Source of the DNA: Promerops cafer
Lineage: Eukaryota > Chordata > Aves > Passeriformes > Nectariniidae
Assembly (NCBI GenBank): GCA_013398275.1
Contig: VZSE01006029.1
Coordinates: forward strand, 2,384,000 to 2,447,999
Reading direction: 5' to 3'
DNA: 64,000 nucleotides
Every line of letters starts with the position of its first letter. Position 1 is the stretch's first letter. Under the pieces are notes generated by a model. The model saw only the letters and a program-made list of their open reading frames with translations. It did not search any database and was not told the origin of the DNA. The translations under genes and the position numbers were made by a program. Positions 50,541 to 62,989 of this stretch are shown one piece after another.

Positions 50541-53500
50541 CAAATGTATAATGATTGAAATCTGCAGGCAATCAGGATTTTATGTGGTTGCATATGTGAA
50601 AAAACCAGTTTTGGAATCTCCTGGCTGTTGACTTTTGTTTCTTTGTTTAAGGTTTGAATAAATAACTCAGAGAGATCTGAGATTCTTTGGTGTCTCAAAT
50701 CTTATTAATGCAAAATTTCCAGGAGTGTTGATCTGACAGTTTTGTAGGACTATTTAAATAAAAAAGCTGAGAAGTTGTCTTTTTAAGGTTGTGAAGAGAT
50801 TTGTATCTTTCACTGCTGAAGAAGGTTGATGCCAAATGAACACAGACTAGGCTCCACAAACACAATTTAAATCTCACTGGGGAGTATGAATATTTGGCAC
50901 CTAATTTGGTCAAGATATCTATTTCTGGTTCCTCCTAAGAGGGATTCAAATCTTCAAAGTCACAAGTTTACTCTGACTCACTCTATGAACCCTCTCTCTT
51001 TCCACTGCATTGGAAGGTCACCAATAGAGAATAACCTGATTTTTGCATCCAAGTCATGTGCCCAACATGAGGACATTCAGATGATACATTTCTTCTTCTC
51101 TTACTCAATGTCCACTTTTTTTTTTTTTTAATGTTATCCTGTGTAATGGCTGGGTAATACTATAACCACTTTTTCAATCAGGTATTCAAACTTGTTCTAT
51201 TGCACAGTAATCTACCCTTATTTTCAGTGGAAAAATGACAATTTGCACACATGGGAGCATCTGGGCAATCACTACATCAAGTGGAGACATCAGGGAAAAT
51301 ATGTAGAATAATTTATCAAATAAGTGATTGCTAAGGATATTGTCTTTTTTCTAAGTAATGTAAAAGAGCAAAAGCTGATCCAGAAGCTTTTTTATTTTTT
51401 TGTCTTCACTCTTAGGAAGTTGTTGTTTTGGCATATTTACATGGCAATGAACTGTTTAGTATATTCTTTCACATCTTATTCTGGTTTTGTGGTTCTTTGG
51501 CAAGTGATTAAGCCCTTTTTTACATCCAGCACAAGTTTCAGTTGCCACCTACCCCATCAGTTGTGTTTATGGAAACAATAGCTGGAGAATTTGGTAAGAT
51601 ACTCATAGGCTGTGAAAAGCATTACATCAAGTTGGCAGTTAAGCACTAAATTAAGGAATGTGAGATGCTTTCACAGACTGAGGAGAATTAAAAACTGAAA
51701 AGAAAGAACTGATTAGAGAGCAAATTGCAATCAGAATGTTCTAAAACTAATGCCAGCATTAAAATTCACTATGGGGTGGACTCAAATTTAGAATTGATCC
51801 CAGACAGGGCAAGATGATTCATAATAATCTTGTAATACAGAGTTCTCTCTAAATCTGGACAGATTCCATGCATTGTTGCAACCCCAGAAATCCGAGTAAT
51901 AAAAGATGCACAATATTTAATTGGAGTTGGCAGTTAAACAAAACGTAGCAATGCTGTCATATTTAAATTCATGTCATTTTAAATGATTACATGGTAAAAG
52001 ATTTCCCACTGTTTATCTGCAGACATTCTGCAAAAATAAAGAAAAATAATGACTCCCATGACCATGGGGCATAGATTGCTATTTTTTCCTTCTATTTACA
52101 GCGCAGACCATAGGAGGGAAATTATGCAAGAAAAGCAGCTCATCAGTTTTCCAGCCAGGGGTTTCAATTGCAAATGCAGTGTGACAGCAGACATTTTCCT
52201 CTGTCAAAAAGTAGCAAAGTAACTGAAAGGGAAGGAAAATGGGGCCTGCAAACAAATTGGTGATTCAGAAAAAAAAAAATGAACCGCAGAAGTAGGGGTC
52301 AGTGACTGGGAAGCCTGAGCTGCTGCTTTGTGAGATGAACACATACAAAATAGGAGGGCTTGGCCAATGCTATACTTTTGGTTTTAATTTGTTGACCAAG
52401 TGGATGTTTGGGGAGTAGTACAGATGCACTCATTTCTAATGGTCTGCATACATCCAGTGCACATCCCTTCTAATTGCTCTTACAGGTGATACAGGCTTTT
52501 AGAGACACAAGCGCTTCAAACTATCAGGGTGCCAGAAGGGAAGGGCAGCTTCTCATCTATACTGACATGCTGGGATTGTGTATATAGCACTTGCCTGGCA
52601 GAAGGACTGTCTGGGAATAATACTCTGAAATTCAATCTTCTATCTCAAATTAATCCTCAAGGGTTTCTTAAAATGTTTTCATGAAGTTCTAGAATCTCCT
52701 CAGTAATGTTTGTGGTCTCTTCAGTTGCTTTCTTATTTGTGAATAATACATGGCTCACCATCAGTATAAGTAATTACCTGGGAGCCTGAAACATCTATTT
52801 CTATCCAGATGATCTATTAGTTTCATTGTTTCTTTTCGTTAGCATCCTGCATACATCTGAAATGTTTATACATAGACAGAAAAACTTACTCTTGAGCCAA
52901 TTATGATGCAAATAATTGTTACTGGGTTGAGCAAACTCATGATCCAGACAGCTACAGGAAAAAAGGGAAATATCTTCAGAATTTTTCATTTACTTATAGC
53001 AAGTGATAGAATTATAATGTCTTTTCAATGAAGATAATTAATGTTCTAAGTTCTTCTTCAACAACATACAGTCAAAATGTCCCTCTGAAACATTATTCTC
53101 ATCAAGAAGCTTGAATGCATCAGAGAGTAACTAGATTTCAGTCCAGCTAAACCATGGCACTTCTAGAACTTGATACCTGATGCCCTATTGATTTGTACTT
53201 CAGAACATTTGCACAGTGCAGTAACACTGGCAAAGCCAAACATCTGATAAGCTCCATGGCTTTTTTCAACTGCAGAACTAAAAAAGGCTTATCAAGAGCT
53301 GCTTCTCCTTGCCAATGGACAAATTACTTAGTTGCCAAATTTTTTGAAAGATCTGGTTATTCTCAAAGATCTGAGGGGGGAAAAGCCACCAAGTAAGAGG
53401 TCACAGTTTCATCCTTCTCTGCCTAGACAGGGCAGTGGCTGGGTAAGTAAGCTCCCTGCCTTGCTCTGTTGCCCTGCCTACCTGGTACAGGACAACGTTC

Positions 53501-53703
53501 AACAGACTTCTTTTGTAATGTCACACTCTAATATTCCAGCTGCTCTTTTAACAAGTTACAGAGGAAGAAGGTAAACGTCAAGCCTTTCCCATGTCTGTGA
53601 CAAAATTAGAAGCGCTCTGTAAGGGTTTACAAACAAAGTGGGATGACCTAGTTCTCGCCTTGCTCACTGTGAGACTGCAGTGTTTAGTTTACCTGAATAT
53701 GTG
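50541..53703. other. Unique noncoding DNA
   Basis: AT-rich with poly-T at 51115-51129 and poly-A at 52269-52280. No genes or repeats recognised. Confidence 0.5.
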
Positions 53704-53741
53704 AAAAAAAAAAAAAAAAAAAAACCAAACCAAAAAAACAA
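53704..53741. repeat. Poly-A and A/C-only tract
   Basis: A 21-bp A-run followed by CCAAACCAAAAAAACA. It could be a retroposon tail, but no source sequence is recognised upstream. Confidence 0.8.
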
Positions 53742-54364
53742 GAAGAAAGACAAGAATGGACTGAGATAAGCCACTTCTCAGCAAACACTTAACAGTTGTT
53801 AAAAGACAATGCCAGGACAGGAAAATGCCTGGGGATTCAAAGATCTAAAAAATAAAGTTAAAAAAAAAATCTGGCAGACTTTAAAAGGGAGGTTTTTTCC
53901 AAAACAAATATTCTTCAGTTTTAAAAAAGCTTTTAATTATTGAATACCCCTTGCTTCTAACTTTCAAAAGAAGAATGGCCAGGGCAAACATGGTCCAATG
54001 TGCTGTGTAAACACAACAGATAAACAAAACACTGAAGTAGAGAGAGATTTGAGAATCTCATCTTGGTTTCAAATGTAAGTGCCTGGTAAAAGAGAGTCTA
54101 ATAAGAAAATGGAAAAGGTGCAACTGAACAACAGTGGCCTGTAAAAAAACTGGATTTGTTGGTAAACTACTTACTGCTATTCTAAGGAAGGCTCAGACAT
54201 CTGTGCTAGTCAATAGAGTGGAAAGGGATGACCTTTTATTTCATGATTTGTATCTGAAAAACTGATATATACAAAGTAATAAAAATATTTTATTGTCTAA
54301 AAAAGAAATATTTCTTACATTTAGTTTTTTCACTTTCTCATCAAAATTAGTTATTTTATTCTTA
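53742..54364. other. Unique AT-rich noncoding DNA
   Basis: Nothing recognisable apart from short A-runs. Confidence 0.5.
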
Positions 54365-54390
54365 TTTTATTCTTATAAATAAGAATAAAA
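54365..54390. repeat. Perfect 12-bp inverted repeat with 2-bp loop
   Basis: TTTTATTCTTAT (54365-54376) faces ATAAGAATAAAA (54379-54390) across AA. The arms are AT-only apart from one C/G pair, so a near-palindrome in AT-rich DNA is the simplest reading. Confidence 0.9.
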
Positions 54391-54599
54391 ATAATACAAC
54401 ATATTTTATTCTCGTACACAAGTATATAACTCTTGCAACAAATCGAAAACATGTAACCAAGACACAAATAATAACAAAACAATTTCTTGTCTTTCACAAG
54501 AGCTTTCCAACAAGGAATAATCATAATCACAACCTTCATCTCCCACCCAAGCAACCTCAAGCATGACTCAGTTCAGTTTAACCCTCCTCCTCCTCTCCA

Positions 54600-55020
54600 T
54601 TGTCTGCTTAAACAAAGGAGATTTACAGTGGGCAGTCATAAGAGCCTGAAATAACCTGATATCCCTCCTTTGCTGCCTATCTTCTCCTTGTACTCTATCT
54701 TGAAATGAAGTCATAGCGCTACATTTGTGACATCCCGTTCATTTCCATGGAAACAGATTACCAGTTCACAGGCGTTTATGGCTTCACTGCCACATAAAGA
54801 GGAGGAACTGATCTCTGTGAAAGAAAGCTCTCCCTGAAAACAGCAGCAATAGACGTGGTTTCTGATAGAAATAGACGTATTATCACATTTCTCATTTCCC
54901 TTTAAATTCCAATTGACATGCCTGAGACTGGATGCATGGCTGCACTTACATCCTTGTAATTAGTGATGCATTATTCATAGCGATTCATACCCGCTCTGAA
55001 AGACATTATTGCAAGGCTCC
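54600..55020. promoter_or_regulatory. Candidate conserved noncoding regulatory element
   Basis: A non-repetitive stretch is dense in motif-like words: a perfect palindrome TTTCCATGGAAA at 54742-54753 (related to RFX-type inverted repeats), two AATAGACGT copies about 24 bp apart (near 54848 and 54871), TAATTAGTG and GCATTATTCATAGCG near 54958-54984, and scattered retained CpGs (AGCGCT, CCCGTT, GGCGTT, GACGTGG, GACGTA, AGCGAT, CCCGCT). The density of homeodomain-like cores and CpG retention suggests a distal enhancer under constraint. This is inferred from sequence texture, without alignment. Confidence 0.25.
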
Positions 55021-56179
55021 ATTCTACCTCACTTCCTCTTACTTTTGGATTTTCATTTTTTCCTCTTACACAAGATATTCAAGTCACAAAGCAAGCATCC
55101 TTCCCCACCTTCCATCTTAATTTTTCTCCCATCATCCATCTTAGCTTTCAGAATCCAGCATTATTCATCCTGCATGTCTTTCAAGGATCCTTTACAGGTG
55201 TCTGTTTTAATTTTGCATCTTACATCGTTTATTCTAGTTTACTAAAAGGCAGTAAGATATTCAGAATGAGGTAGAGGCCTGCCACGGCAACCAAAATGAA
55301 CTAGAGTCTGCCTAGTTCAGTGTTTCGGAGTTTGACCTAAATCTTTTAGTCCCAGGGATTATCATCAGCATTTTCCTTGGATTTCTCTTTCCATCTTTCC
55401 ATCGCTTGGTTACATTGCTATAAATTAGGGCTGCCCTCAGGCTGTTCTGATTTGCACTCAAGCTGCCACTTGCCCATTGAGCTATTTGGATATGTCGATG
55501 TTGGCTGCAGCACAGGCTCACTCCAACTGTTCATCCACATCTTTTCATCTAGAAGCCACAGGACACTGAATGGGAACAAATGTGAGGTCATTTGTCTTCA
55601 TAATTGCTTAAAAAGGACCTTGATGGTCCTGTGCAAGTGTTTCAAAAATATCTCCCCTTCCCGAGTGACTCTGAACCAAATGGCCTGGTGTGATCTACAC
55701 CTGTGCTCTCCTTGTGTGCTTCTGGGCTATAAGAAGTTGTTTTTCCATTTTCCTTGCTGCAGCTGTTCATGCTGCTGATGAGAAGTTCAGCAGGGCAGGA
55801 CCTGCTGTTGTTTAAAAGGAGACCCTAAGTGATCTACCCTCACAGTCAGGCTGTAGACAGGATGAACACTTTTTCTGAGATCTGACAGAGACTACAGAAG
55901 CAAGGGACAAGCAAGCATTGATCCAATAAGTCTTTCATCTGAGGAAAGCTGCCCAGTGGGGAGACAGTGTGAGATGACAGAATCAAACGAGTGTCTGAGC
56001 TCCAGCTGAAGGCAAGGGAAAGGGGATGTTTATAAACCAGGAGAAGCTGCACAGCAATCCCTCTGTCCTGGAGCTGAGCACACCTGCCCCTGAGTCATTC
56101 AGCAGGATGTAAATCCAGGGTGATACTCTGTGACATTAAGCTCAAGGCAGGAGGGAAGTCTGGCTGTTGTGTTACCCGC
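55021..56179. other. Unique noncoding DNA
   Basis: A pyrimidine-rich plus strand at 55010-55200 could be very old LINE sequence but lacks a recognisable block. The 133-codon frame at 55377-55778 has no family likeness. Confidence 0.45.
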
Positions 56180-56657
56180 CGTTTAGATGGCAACCTGCAA
56201 GCAGCTCACAGACACAGTGAATGCATCCAAAAAAAAGCAGTGAAGTGGATGAGGGGTCTGGAGCTCAAGTCATATGAGGAGTGGCTGGCTGAGTTGAGGT
56301 TGTTATATCTGGTGAAAAGGAGACTAGGTAGGACTTTATTGCTCTCTGCAACTACCTGAAGGGACGTTGTACTGAAGTGGGGATTGGTTTCTTCCAGGTA
56401 AAAATAAATGGTCTGTAGTTGTGCCAGGGAAGGTTTAGATTGGATAATAGGATAAAATTACTCACTGAAAGGGTGGTCAAGCATTGGAACAGGCTGCCCA
56501 GGGAAGTGGTTGAGTCATTATCCCCGGAGGTATTCAAAAATCATGTGTGGTGCTTAGGGACATGGTTGAGTGGTGACCTTGGCAGTACTAATTTAACTGC
56601 TGGGTTCAGTGATCTTAAAGATCCTCTCCAACCTGAATGATTCTATGATTGTATGAG
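56180..56657 (+). mobile_element. CR1 LINE, 5'-truncated, end of ORF2 and 3' UTR
   Basis: The CR1 consensus is followed through GAGGGGTCTGGAGCTCAAGT, CATATGAGGAGTGGCTG, GCAACTACCTGAAGGGACG, GCCAGGGAAGGTTTAGATTGG, GGTGGTCAAGCATTGGAACA, GGCTGCCCAGGGAAGTGGTT, GGGACATGGTTGAGTGGTGA and the terminal CTCTCCAACCTGAATGATTC then TATGATTGTATGAG octamer-type tail. The 73-79-codon frames at 56120-56640 are decayed ORF2 remnants and shadows. The 5' boundary is uncertain; the sequence between about 56150 and 56210 may or may not belong. Its subfamily differs from the copy at 43.8 kb, because it has the 'acatggtt-agtggtga' form of 3' UTR. Confidence 0.93.
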
Positions 56658-58869
56658 ATAGACTCAAGGGTAGGGGTAAGAAAAGAAAAAGTGGAAGAGC
56701 AAAGAAAGTCAGATATGAATGATCCACATAGCTCCATTTGTGTCTCCCAGGAGCATGTATGTTAATGCACTCAGTACCAAAGATACAAAGATCTACTCTA
56801 AGTCAGAACACATTAAGATATTGCCATCTATAAATTTTGGAAAACAACTTTAAACAGAAGATAAAACATATAGTAAACCAATATATAGACAAAAAATATG
56901 ATAGCAAAATAAGAGACCATTTTGTTGGTATAATATTTATTAATATACTGTCAAGTGGTCTTCAGTGTAAAAGAGTGGCCTCTGATCATAAAAATGTTCC
57001 CAGGGGAGGCCATGGCACTCCTTATCTTTGTAATGATAGTACGTTTGTGCTGTACTTTGGTAGCAGATGATCAGAAACCTTTGTTTGTTTTATCAACTAA
57101 TTCATTATGATTTATTATCATAAATAATTCATGGATGTAGCATGAAAAGTGCATTTTCATTTAGCTGAACATAATGGAAGCTTCTCATGACACCTTTTCA
57201 CCTTATATCTTTTATGAGACATTTCCATCAGCTGATTTCACAAATGTCATAAATGATATGTGTGGCTTTGCTTCATCATAAAGCCCTATTTTGAGGCTGC
57301 ATGCCCATGCTGTATCCTATATACCTGTAGTTTCCCTATCTGAGGGGTTAGGTGAGTGGGGCCGAGTTTACACTATACTTAAAAGTACATAATATGCAGG
57401 TTATACCAGCATTCAGACCACCACTGAAAGTCTCCTGACACACATAACTTTTGGGATTCTGTTATTTCTGAGAAAAAATCCAGAGATGTTGATGATGTTA
57501 AGCAACTCCTATTACTTTAGTGAATTTGTGTGGGGAAAACATTAGCAGTGATGCTACACTATACATTGACAGAAACACAAAGGTGTACATTTTAAAATAA
57601 ATAATTGTCTAGATTACTTAACAGCAGCCTACAGTAGCATCAGAAAGTAGTACAGAGTGAGTTAGCACTTGGCTTACCTGTACAGAGAAGTTGGGCATTG
57701 CCATGCTCTTTTTAAAGCCAGGAGAAGCAAAGAGATCAAGACCAATGTTCTCAGTCAGTGTTAGCTCATGTACTTGCATTAGAAAAGACTAAACTCAGGT
57801 TGAACTCCACATCTTTATTACAGTACCTTACTTTTCCAGAAACATGTTTCCGAGAACTTCTTGCAACTCAAAACACCTTGACTATCCATCAATAAGTATG
57901 GAAGATATCTGCTGTCACTAGAAACACTCTCTAAACACTCTTCTATAAGTAGAAGGGCTTAATTTGCTCTCTTGTCTTATCACTCATTTAAGTGATCTTC
58001 CATGACACTTTAACCTAGATTTTTTTTTTAATTCCTACAGTTCCCTTCCTTGAATAAAAGTACAGACGTAAATTACCTGCTTTAGGAAAGTATTGAATGT
58101 CTGTGATACCTTGTTTACCTTGGGTCTGCCTGAACAATCCCCTTTTGGTTATTGGTGTCCCAGTTGAGGAAGTTTGGGAATAAAGAGATGTGATAAAGGT
58201 GACTGAAACTACATGGAAGAGTAGAAGAAACATGTGAGCAGCCACAGCAGGGGATCCCTGGTAGGTGGAAGCCCTGCTGAAACAGGGTTCTCTGGCCAAA
58301 CAGCAAAGTCTGCTTTCTGCAACCTACTGCAGTTTTGTTCCCCAAATCACACTGCCAAATCAAACTGGGAGATAAGTGCAACAGGCAAAATATGGGGCCA
58401 GGACTTTTCCCTTTATGGGATGCATTATATTTAATAAAGTGGTCATCCACATAAACATCTAAACAACAAAGACCCTTATGTTGGTAGGAATTAAGCTGTT
58501 CTAGCTGCCATCGCTGCCACTCTGTTGCCGTGGAGCTAATCCTAACACAGGAGAAAAGATCCTGCCTTTTCGCTTTATTCCCTGGACAACCATCCTATAT
58601 AAACAAACTGCTACCTCATTCCCATTGATATAAGGTGGCCCTTACCAGTTGTGCCAGAAGGGCACAATTGAGCCCATGTCAAAAGAACAAATGGTGTCAG
58701 CACATTTCTTAAGAATCCAGATGACAACATCACAACAACACATTAGCCTTGATATAGAAACACAAAAACTTCATTATAATTATCTGACAAAAATGTGCAC
58801 AGAGGCGGATTTGGTTTCTGGGTCATGAGGGGCACAATACAACATGTCCATAGCACAGACTCTGTTTAA
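56658..58869. other. Unique noncoding DNA
   Basis: No gene or named repeat. A stretch at 58490-58640 keeps several CpGs (ATCGCTG, TTGCCGTGG, TTTCGCTTT) and may be conserved, but this is weak. A poly-T run lies at 58020-58030. Confidence 0.5.
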
Positions 58870-60130
58870 CCTGCTTGTCCTCTGCCCATGGCTTTCCTTC
58901 CCTTTGACTTAAGTATTTGTCATCCTGCTATTTTATTCTTTCCCCTCTGAGCTCCTCTCCTCTTTTACAGTTACCTCCAGTTTTACCAGCTCTTCAGTTC
59001 TTTACATGATCTCCCTTTCCTTTAACTTGGATAAATCTATTTCCCAGGTCAACAATATATTTATGCTTCCTTTCATATTTATAATGACCCTTATCTTTGT
59101 CCCCTTTCTTGTTTTGCCATCTTTGATGTGTTTCTCAAAACTAATGCTCTTCTTTTCATAAGGTATCCCAACACCAAGAGAAAAAATAGTAATACAACCT
59201 GATCTTTCTAATCTTACTTCCATTCCTATTCACAACTCTTTCCTCCTTCCCATCCTAAGTTTCTCTTCTACTGTTTTCTCCTCATACCTGCACTGTCATA
59301 GGGCTCTGTTTCATGCACTGTCACAATCTCCTCAAAGTGTTTTTTTCCCTTTTTTTATCATCAAGTATTTTTACTTTCCTAATGCTTTTCCCACCTCCTA
59401 CTGCAAGGTTTATTGATTCTCCCATCTGAAAAGTCCTCTTGACGTCCTCTTGCTCCTTCAGATACTGTTCTATCTTCTTTCTTCCTTTCATCTCCAGGCT
59501 CACTGAATAATCTCAGGTCACATATTTCAGTTCCATTGAAGATGCCTTCTTCCCATTGCATTCATCTTCAGACACACTTAATGTGCAATGTCTTCTAATC
59601 AAAATTTGAAGGAAAATTCTCATTTCTTAGATATGCCCTTCATTTTTGTTGGGGTAATTCTAGACTTTTTCTTGAAATTGCCCTTCCTCTCACCAGGTGT
59701 TACTCTGGTGTTCCCTGGTCTTCTTACTCTCTTCAGCATATCTGTCAGAAGCATGTCCTCGCCTTCCCTTAGCTCTCAGTGGGGATCCCAAATGCGTCTG
59801 TCCTTCCTTCCATTCTCACTCATCTTTAAAACTTACCTATGTTTAATCTCATCAACAGAGCACAAATTCAATTATCCTCTCAATACAGATGACCTACAAA
59901 TCTCTCCCCCTGCCCAAGACCTCTCCTTTAAAATCTTAGCTGAGAATCATTGTTGCACCAAAGTCTCATTAGCTGCAGTACTGTTAATCCTGTTTGTGAG
60001 TTCTTCTCTGCCTCAAACATTAACTCTGTCCCTTGAAATCTCATAATGAGGTAGCACTTCCCCATTTTTTTCTCAGTCAGTGTGATGTCTGTTAGCTCCC
60101 ACTTCCAGCTGGTTCCTGGTATCACTCTGT
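58870..60130 (+). mobile_element. Ancient LINE relic, L2/L3-like (CR1-group), RT region
   Basis: The plus strand is pyrimidine-rich throughout, and the frame 59588-60046 (152 codons) carries HKFNYPLNTDDLQIS at about residues 91-105. This has the layout of the reverse-transcriptase palm in L2-type LINEs, where an H-G-F-x-Y-x-x-Y-A-D-D-x-Q-I-Y pattern holds the two catalytic aspartates. Here the two Asp codons survive (59888-59893) but the preceding Tyr-Ala has become Asn-Thr. A downstream PPAQDLSF segment fits the usual S-P-x-D-L-S. Upstream sequence from 58870 has the same compositional style but fewer clear matches. Frameshifts and stops show a long-dead copy. The family name rests on recalled patterns; the 5' limit is guesswork. 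Confidence 0.45.
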
Positions 60131-60439
60131 GGCATTCATTTATTATTGGTTACACACTTTGCAATTTAATTTTGCTAGGAATTAAAAATCTGAGTATTTT
60201 TAGAACTAGATTTAAACTTGAGCATGCTTAAAAGCTTACTTCCCAGCTGAGGGGCAAGCTATGTAACATAGCAAAATAAATATGGTCTATTTATTATAAG
60301 ATATATATTAAAAGTATACATCCTCCGTCCTTTGAGATACTATGTTACCAACTATTCAGTACAATCACCCATCACCATATCTCAGCCAGTTCAGTAAAAT
60401 TTCCTTTAGCAAATGCTTAACATTGTCCAGCTAGATCAG
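60131..60439. other. AT-rich spacer between two LINE relic parts
   Basis: No recognisable element. It may be a decayed part of the LINE or sequence inserted into it. Confidence 0.35.
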
Positions 60440-60925
60440 ATGTCCATTTACCAAGCACAGGGCCCTTCCTTTGCAGTCTTACCTTGCTGCCATCTCTGTC
60501 TTCCTCTTCAGATTCTCTCAGCCTACTGCCATCCTACCTGTTTTTGATTCTAATCAGCCCTGAGCACTTGCCCATTCATCATCGCCTTGTTCAAATTTGA
60601 AATAAACATGTTGTCTTCTACACAGCCCCTTACACTCGATAGGCAATCCACAAGGATGTGCAAAGGATATTAATTTTCTCTAAAAGCCATATTAAAGCAT
60701 TCTTCTCCTAAGCAGTCTTGGGAAAAACCACAGAGCTTCTGCTATGGTAGGGCAACTGGCATGGACCAATATTGTTTCATTGTTTGTCAATTTGTTGTTC
60801 TATTTATTGTGCCATGACCTATACTTGACTGAATTTTTTTTTGGATCAGGGATCATGTGTTCTGTCCTGGTACAGGCTGTTACAAAACAGCATAGACAGC
60901 TACCACTTACCATTTCTAGGATCAG
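60440..60925 (+). mobile_element. 3' end of the ancient L2/L3-like LINE
   Basis: Near 60830-60885 the sequence reads GATCAGGGATCATGTGTTCTG followed by TGGTACAGGCTG and ACAAAACAGCA. This matches the layout of the L2-group 3' UTR, in which a 'ggcagggaccatgtcttctg' block is followed by 'tgtacagtgc' and 'agcacaatgg'. The CTTCTCTTCAGATTCTCTCAGC to CCTACCTG segment at 60505-60540 fits the preceding region. Together with the relic ending near 60130 it probably represents one insertion with a decayed or interrupted middle. Confidence 0.45.
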
Positions 60926-61771
60926 CAATTTTAGCATGTTGTCCTGAAATAAACTGTCAACTTCTACTAATATTATTCATCCTATGTAGGGGAAAATGAA
61001 GAGCAGGTCTTATAGCAAGTTAATTTGCAGCCTCTGTTAAAGGAAAATATGTTTAACTGATTTTTCTATTGTTCTCAGCAGGATCCCCAAGGCAGCAATC
61101 CTGGGTGTGCAAACACTGTTGATTAGAGGCTGGTGGTGCATCTCCAGCCTCTGCCTCCTGATGTGCTCAGAGGTGAGGAAGACAGATTTCTACCTTTTCA
61201 TTGTGCAATCAGAGGTGATAATTTAATCCGTAAATCCAGTGACTTTCTCTTTTAAAATAATAAAGAGATATTTAGAGAGAGAAATGTTGTTCGTAGCAAT
61301 GAAATAGCTGGATATTAGCAGCAACATGGGTGTTTTTCCACAAGGGCAGCCAAGTGTACCAGAGTCACCCAGAAATCCTGAGGCTCAGTGCTTCTCCTCA
61401 CACTCAGTTGGTGGTCTCCTGACATTCAGTTATTGGGCTCTGTTCCAGTACCTTGGATGACAAATGGCATTTTTCCAAATGTGTGTACCACTATGATTTG
61501 GCAGTATGCCCAGTAGATTCCACCAAAGATAGCTGCAGAATAGGAAAGATGGATCTGGATCTGTATTATATTTTCAGATAACAAGAAACATGATTCCTCT
61601 GAATCATTTCAAAGGATATCCAATTGATCTTTTTTATTATTATTTATTTAACAGGATAAAGAAAATTGAATAAGACCAAGACTACTGACTTGGGTTCCAA
61701 ACACTATTTTCCACACAGGGACAAATATTTAAGGGATATACACTTCTTCCCTCTGTTCTACAAGCCCTCAA
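60926..61771. other. Unique noncoding DNA
   Basis: No genes or repeats recognised. Confidence 0.5.
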
Positions 61772-61800
61772 ACTAGTACCAAAGAAGTACTAGTACCAAA
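61772..61800. repeat. Short direct repeat containing ACTAGTACC
   Basis: ACTAGTACCAAA occurs at 61772-61783 and 61789-61800 (17-bp period), and the second copy sits in the palindrome GTACTAGTAC. Confidence 0.9.
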
Positions 61801-62001
61801 AATGTGCTACCTCAAGAAAACACCCACAGCACGTATTTCTCTGAACTGGTGATGATTCAACAGTGGTTGATAAGAGGGCAAGATGTGATGACCTCCCTGG
61901 TACATGTGGTTGAGCATCTCCTCTATGGGTAACAATCTTTTGTTTGTATCAAATAAAAAAATAATTTTTAAAAAAGTGTGAGAGAAAAGCTGTATATGCA
62001 C

Positions 62002-62037
62002 CCATATATGAAATTAGATCCATATATGAGATTAGGT
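62002..62037. repeat. Imperfect 18-bp tandem duplication
   Basis: CCATATATGAAATTAGAT is followed directly by CCATATATGAGATTAGGT, with two A-to-G differences. Confidence 0.9.
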
Positions 62038-62286
62038 CTATAGGATAAGTCTATTTCAGTCATTTGCCACTTAGGCCAACTTATTGGCAGTAACATAGTG
62101 GAGTTCCAGCTCAGTGCACACGCACACACTCTGATAAATGGTCCACAGAGAGAAGAACTACAATGATAATTTGATATTTCATTATATTAGTTATTCAAAT
62201 CATGCTTCTCAGTTCATCCTTTACATTACCTTCCACCATAGCTTATATATAAATAATTCTGGTTTGTAGAACACATTTGAGATTTT

Positions 62287-62345
<59 letters not shown>

Positions 62346-62346
62346 C
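62287..62346. repeat. (CTAT)n microsatellite
   Basis: About 15 uninterrupted tetranucleotide units. A perfect array of this length is usually polymorphic. Confidence 0.97.
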
Positions 62347-62989
62347 CTAATTAAAAACTTGTCAAAGATGCTAGTTAGCTTAACATTAGTTTAACACTAG
62401 TTAAAAAATCAGTGTTCATTTTGATGTTTCTCTGCAAGAATTTCAGTATGAGCTATTTGCTTCTTGGGATATCATTCATTTGACTTCATGCTAAGAAAGA
62501 CAATAAAATTAAGTAGCAGCTGGTCATTAGAAGTTTATATATTTCATATTCAGTACACACATGCTTCTTAATCCTAAATAAATTATATTAATCACAATTT
62601 AATTATGCGGCTGCCCTATTAAATCAGAATTAGGGGTCTAGAGTCGACAATGAAACTAGTCAGAGTTTCACCATCTGCAGATCAGGCTTTGCATGACCTA
62701 CTGGGTATTTTAAAAATATTTTAATTTTGAAAGTAGTAATCACCTATGGATATTTAAAACACCTCTGACAGTTGGCATTTATCCATGATTAATGGGTAAC
62801 CAGGGGTCCCCTTCTCTTGTCTGTGTAATTCAGTCATCATTTAGTGATAAATTGCAGAAAAAAGTGTTTTGTTCATGGACTAAAAATAAATGGTGGTAGT
62901 TTCTGATACAGAAAGATGCTGAAGACTCACATTTTGACATTGTCCCATACAAAAACCTTATTTCTGCACTGAAGAGGTGCCATTTGACA
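62347..62989. other. Unique AT-rich noncoding DNA
   Basis: Nothing recognisable before the terminal CR1 starts. Confidence 0.5.
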
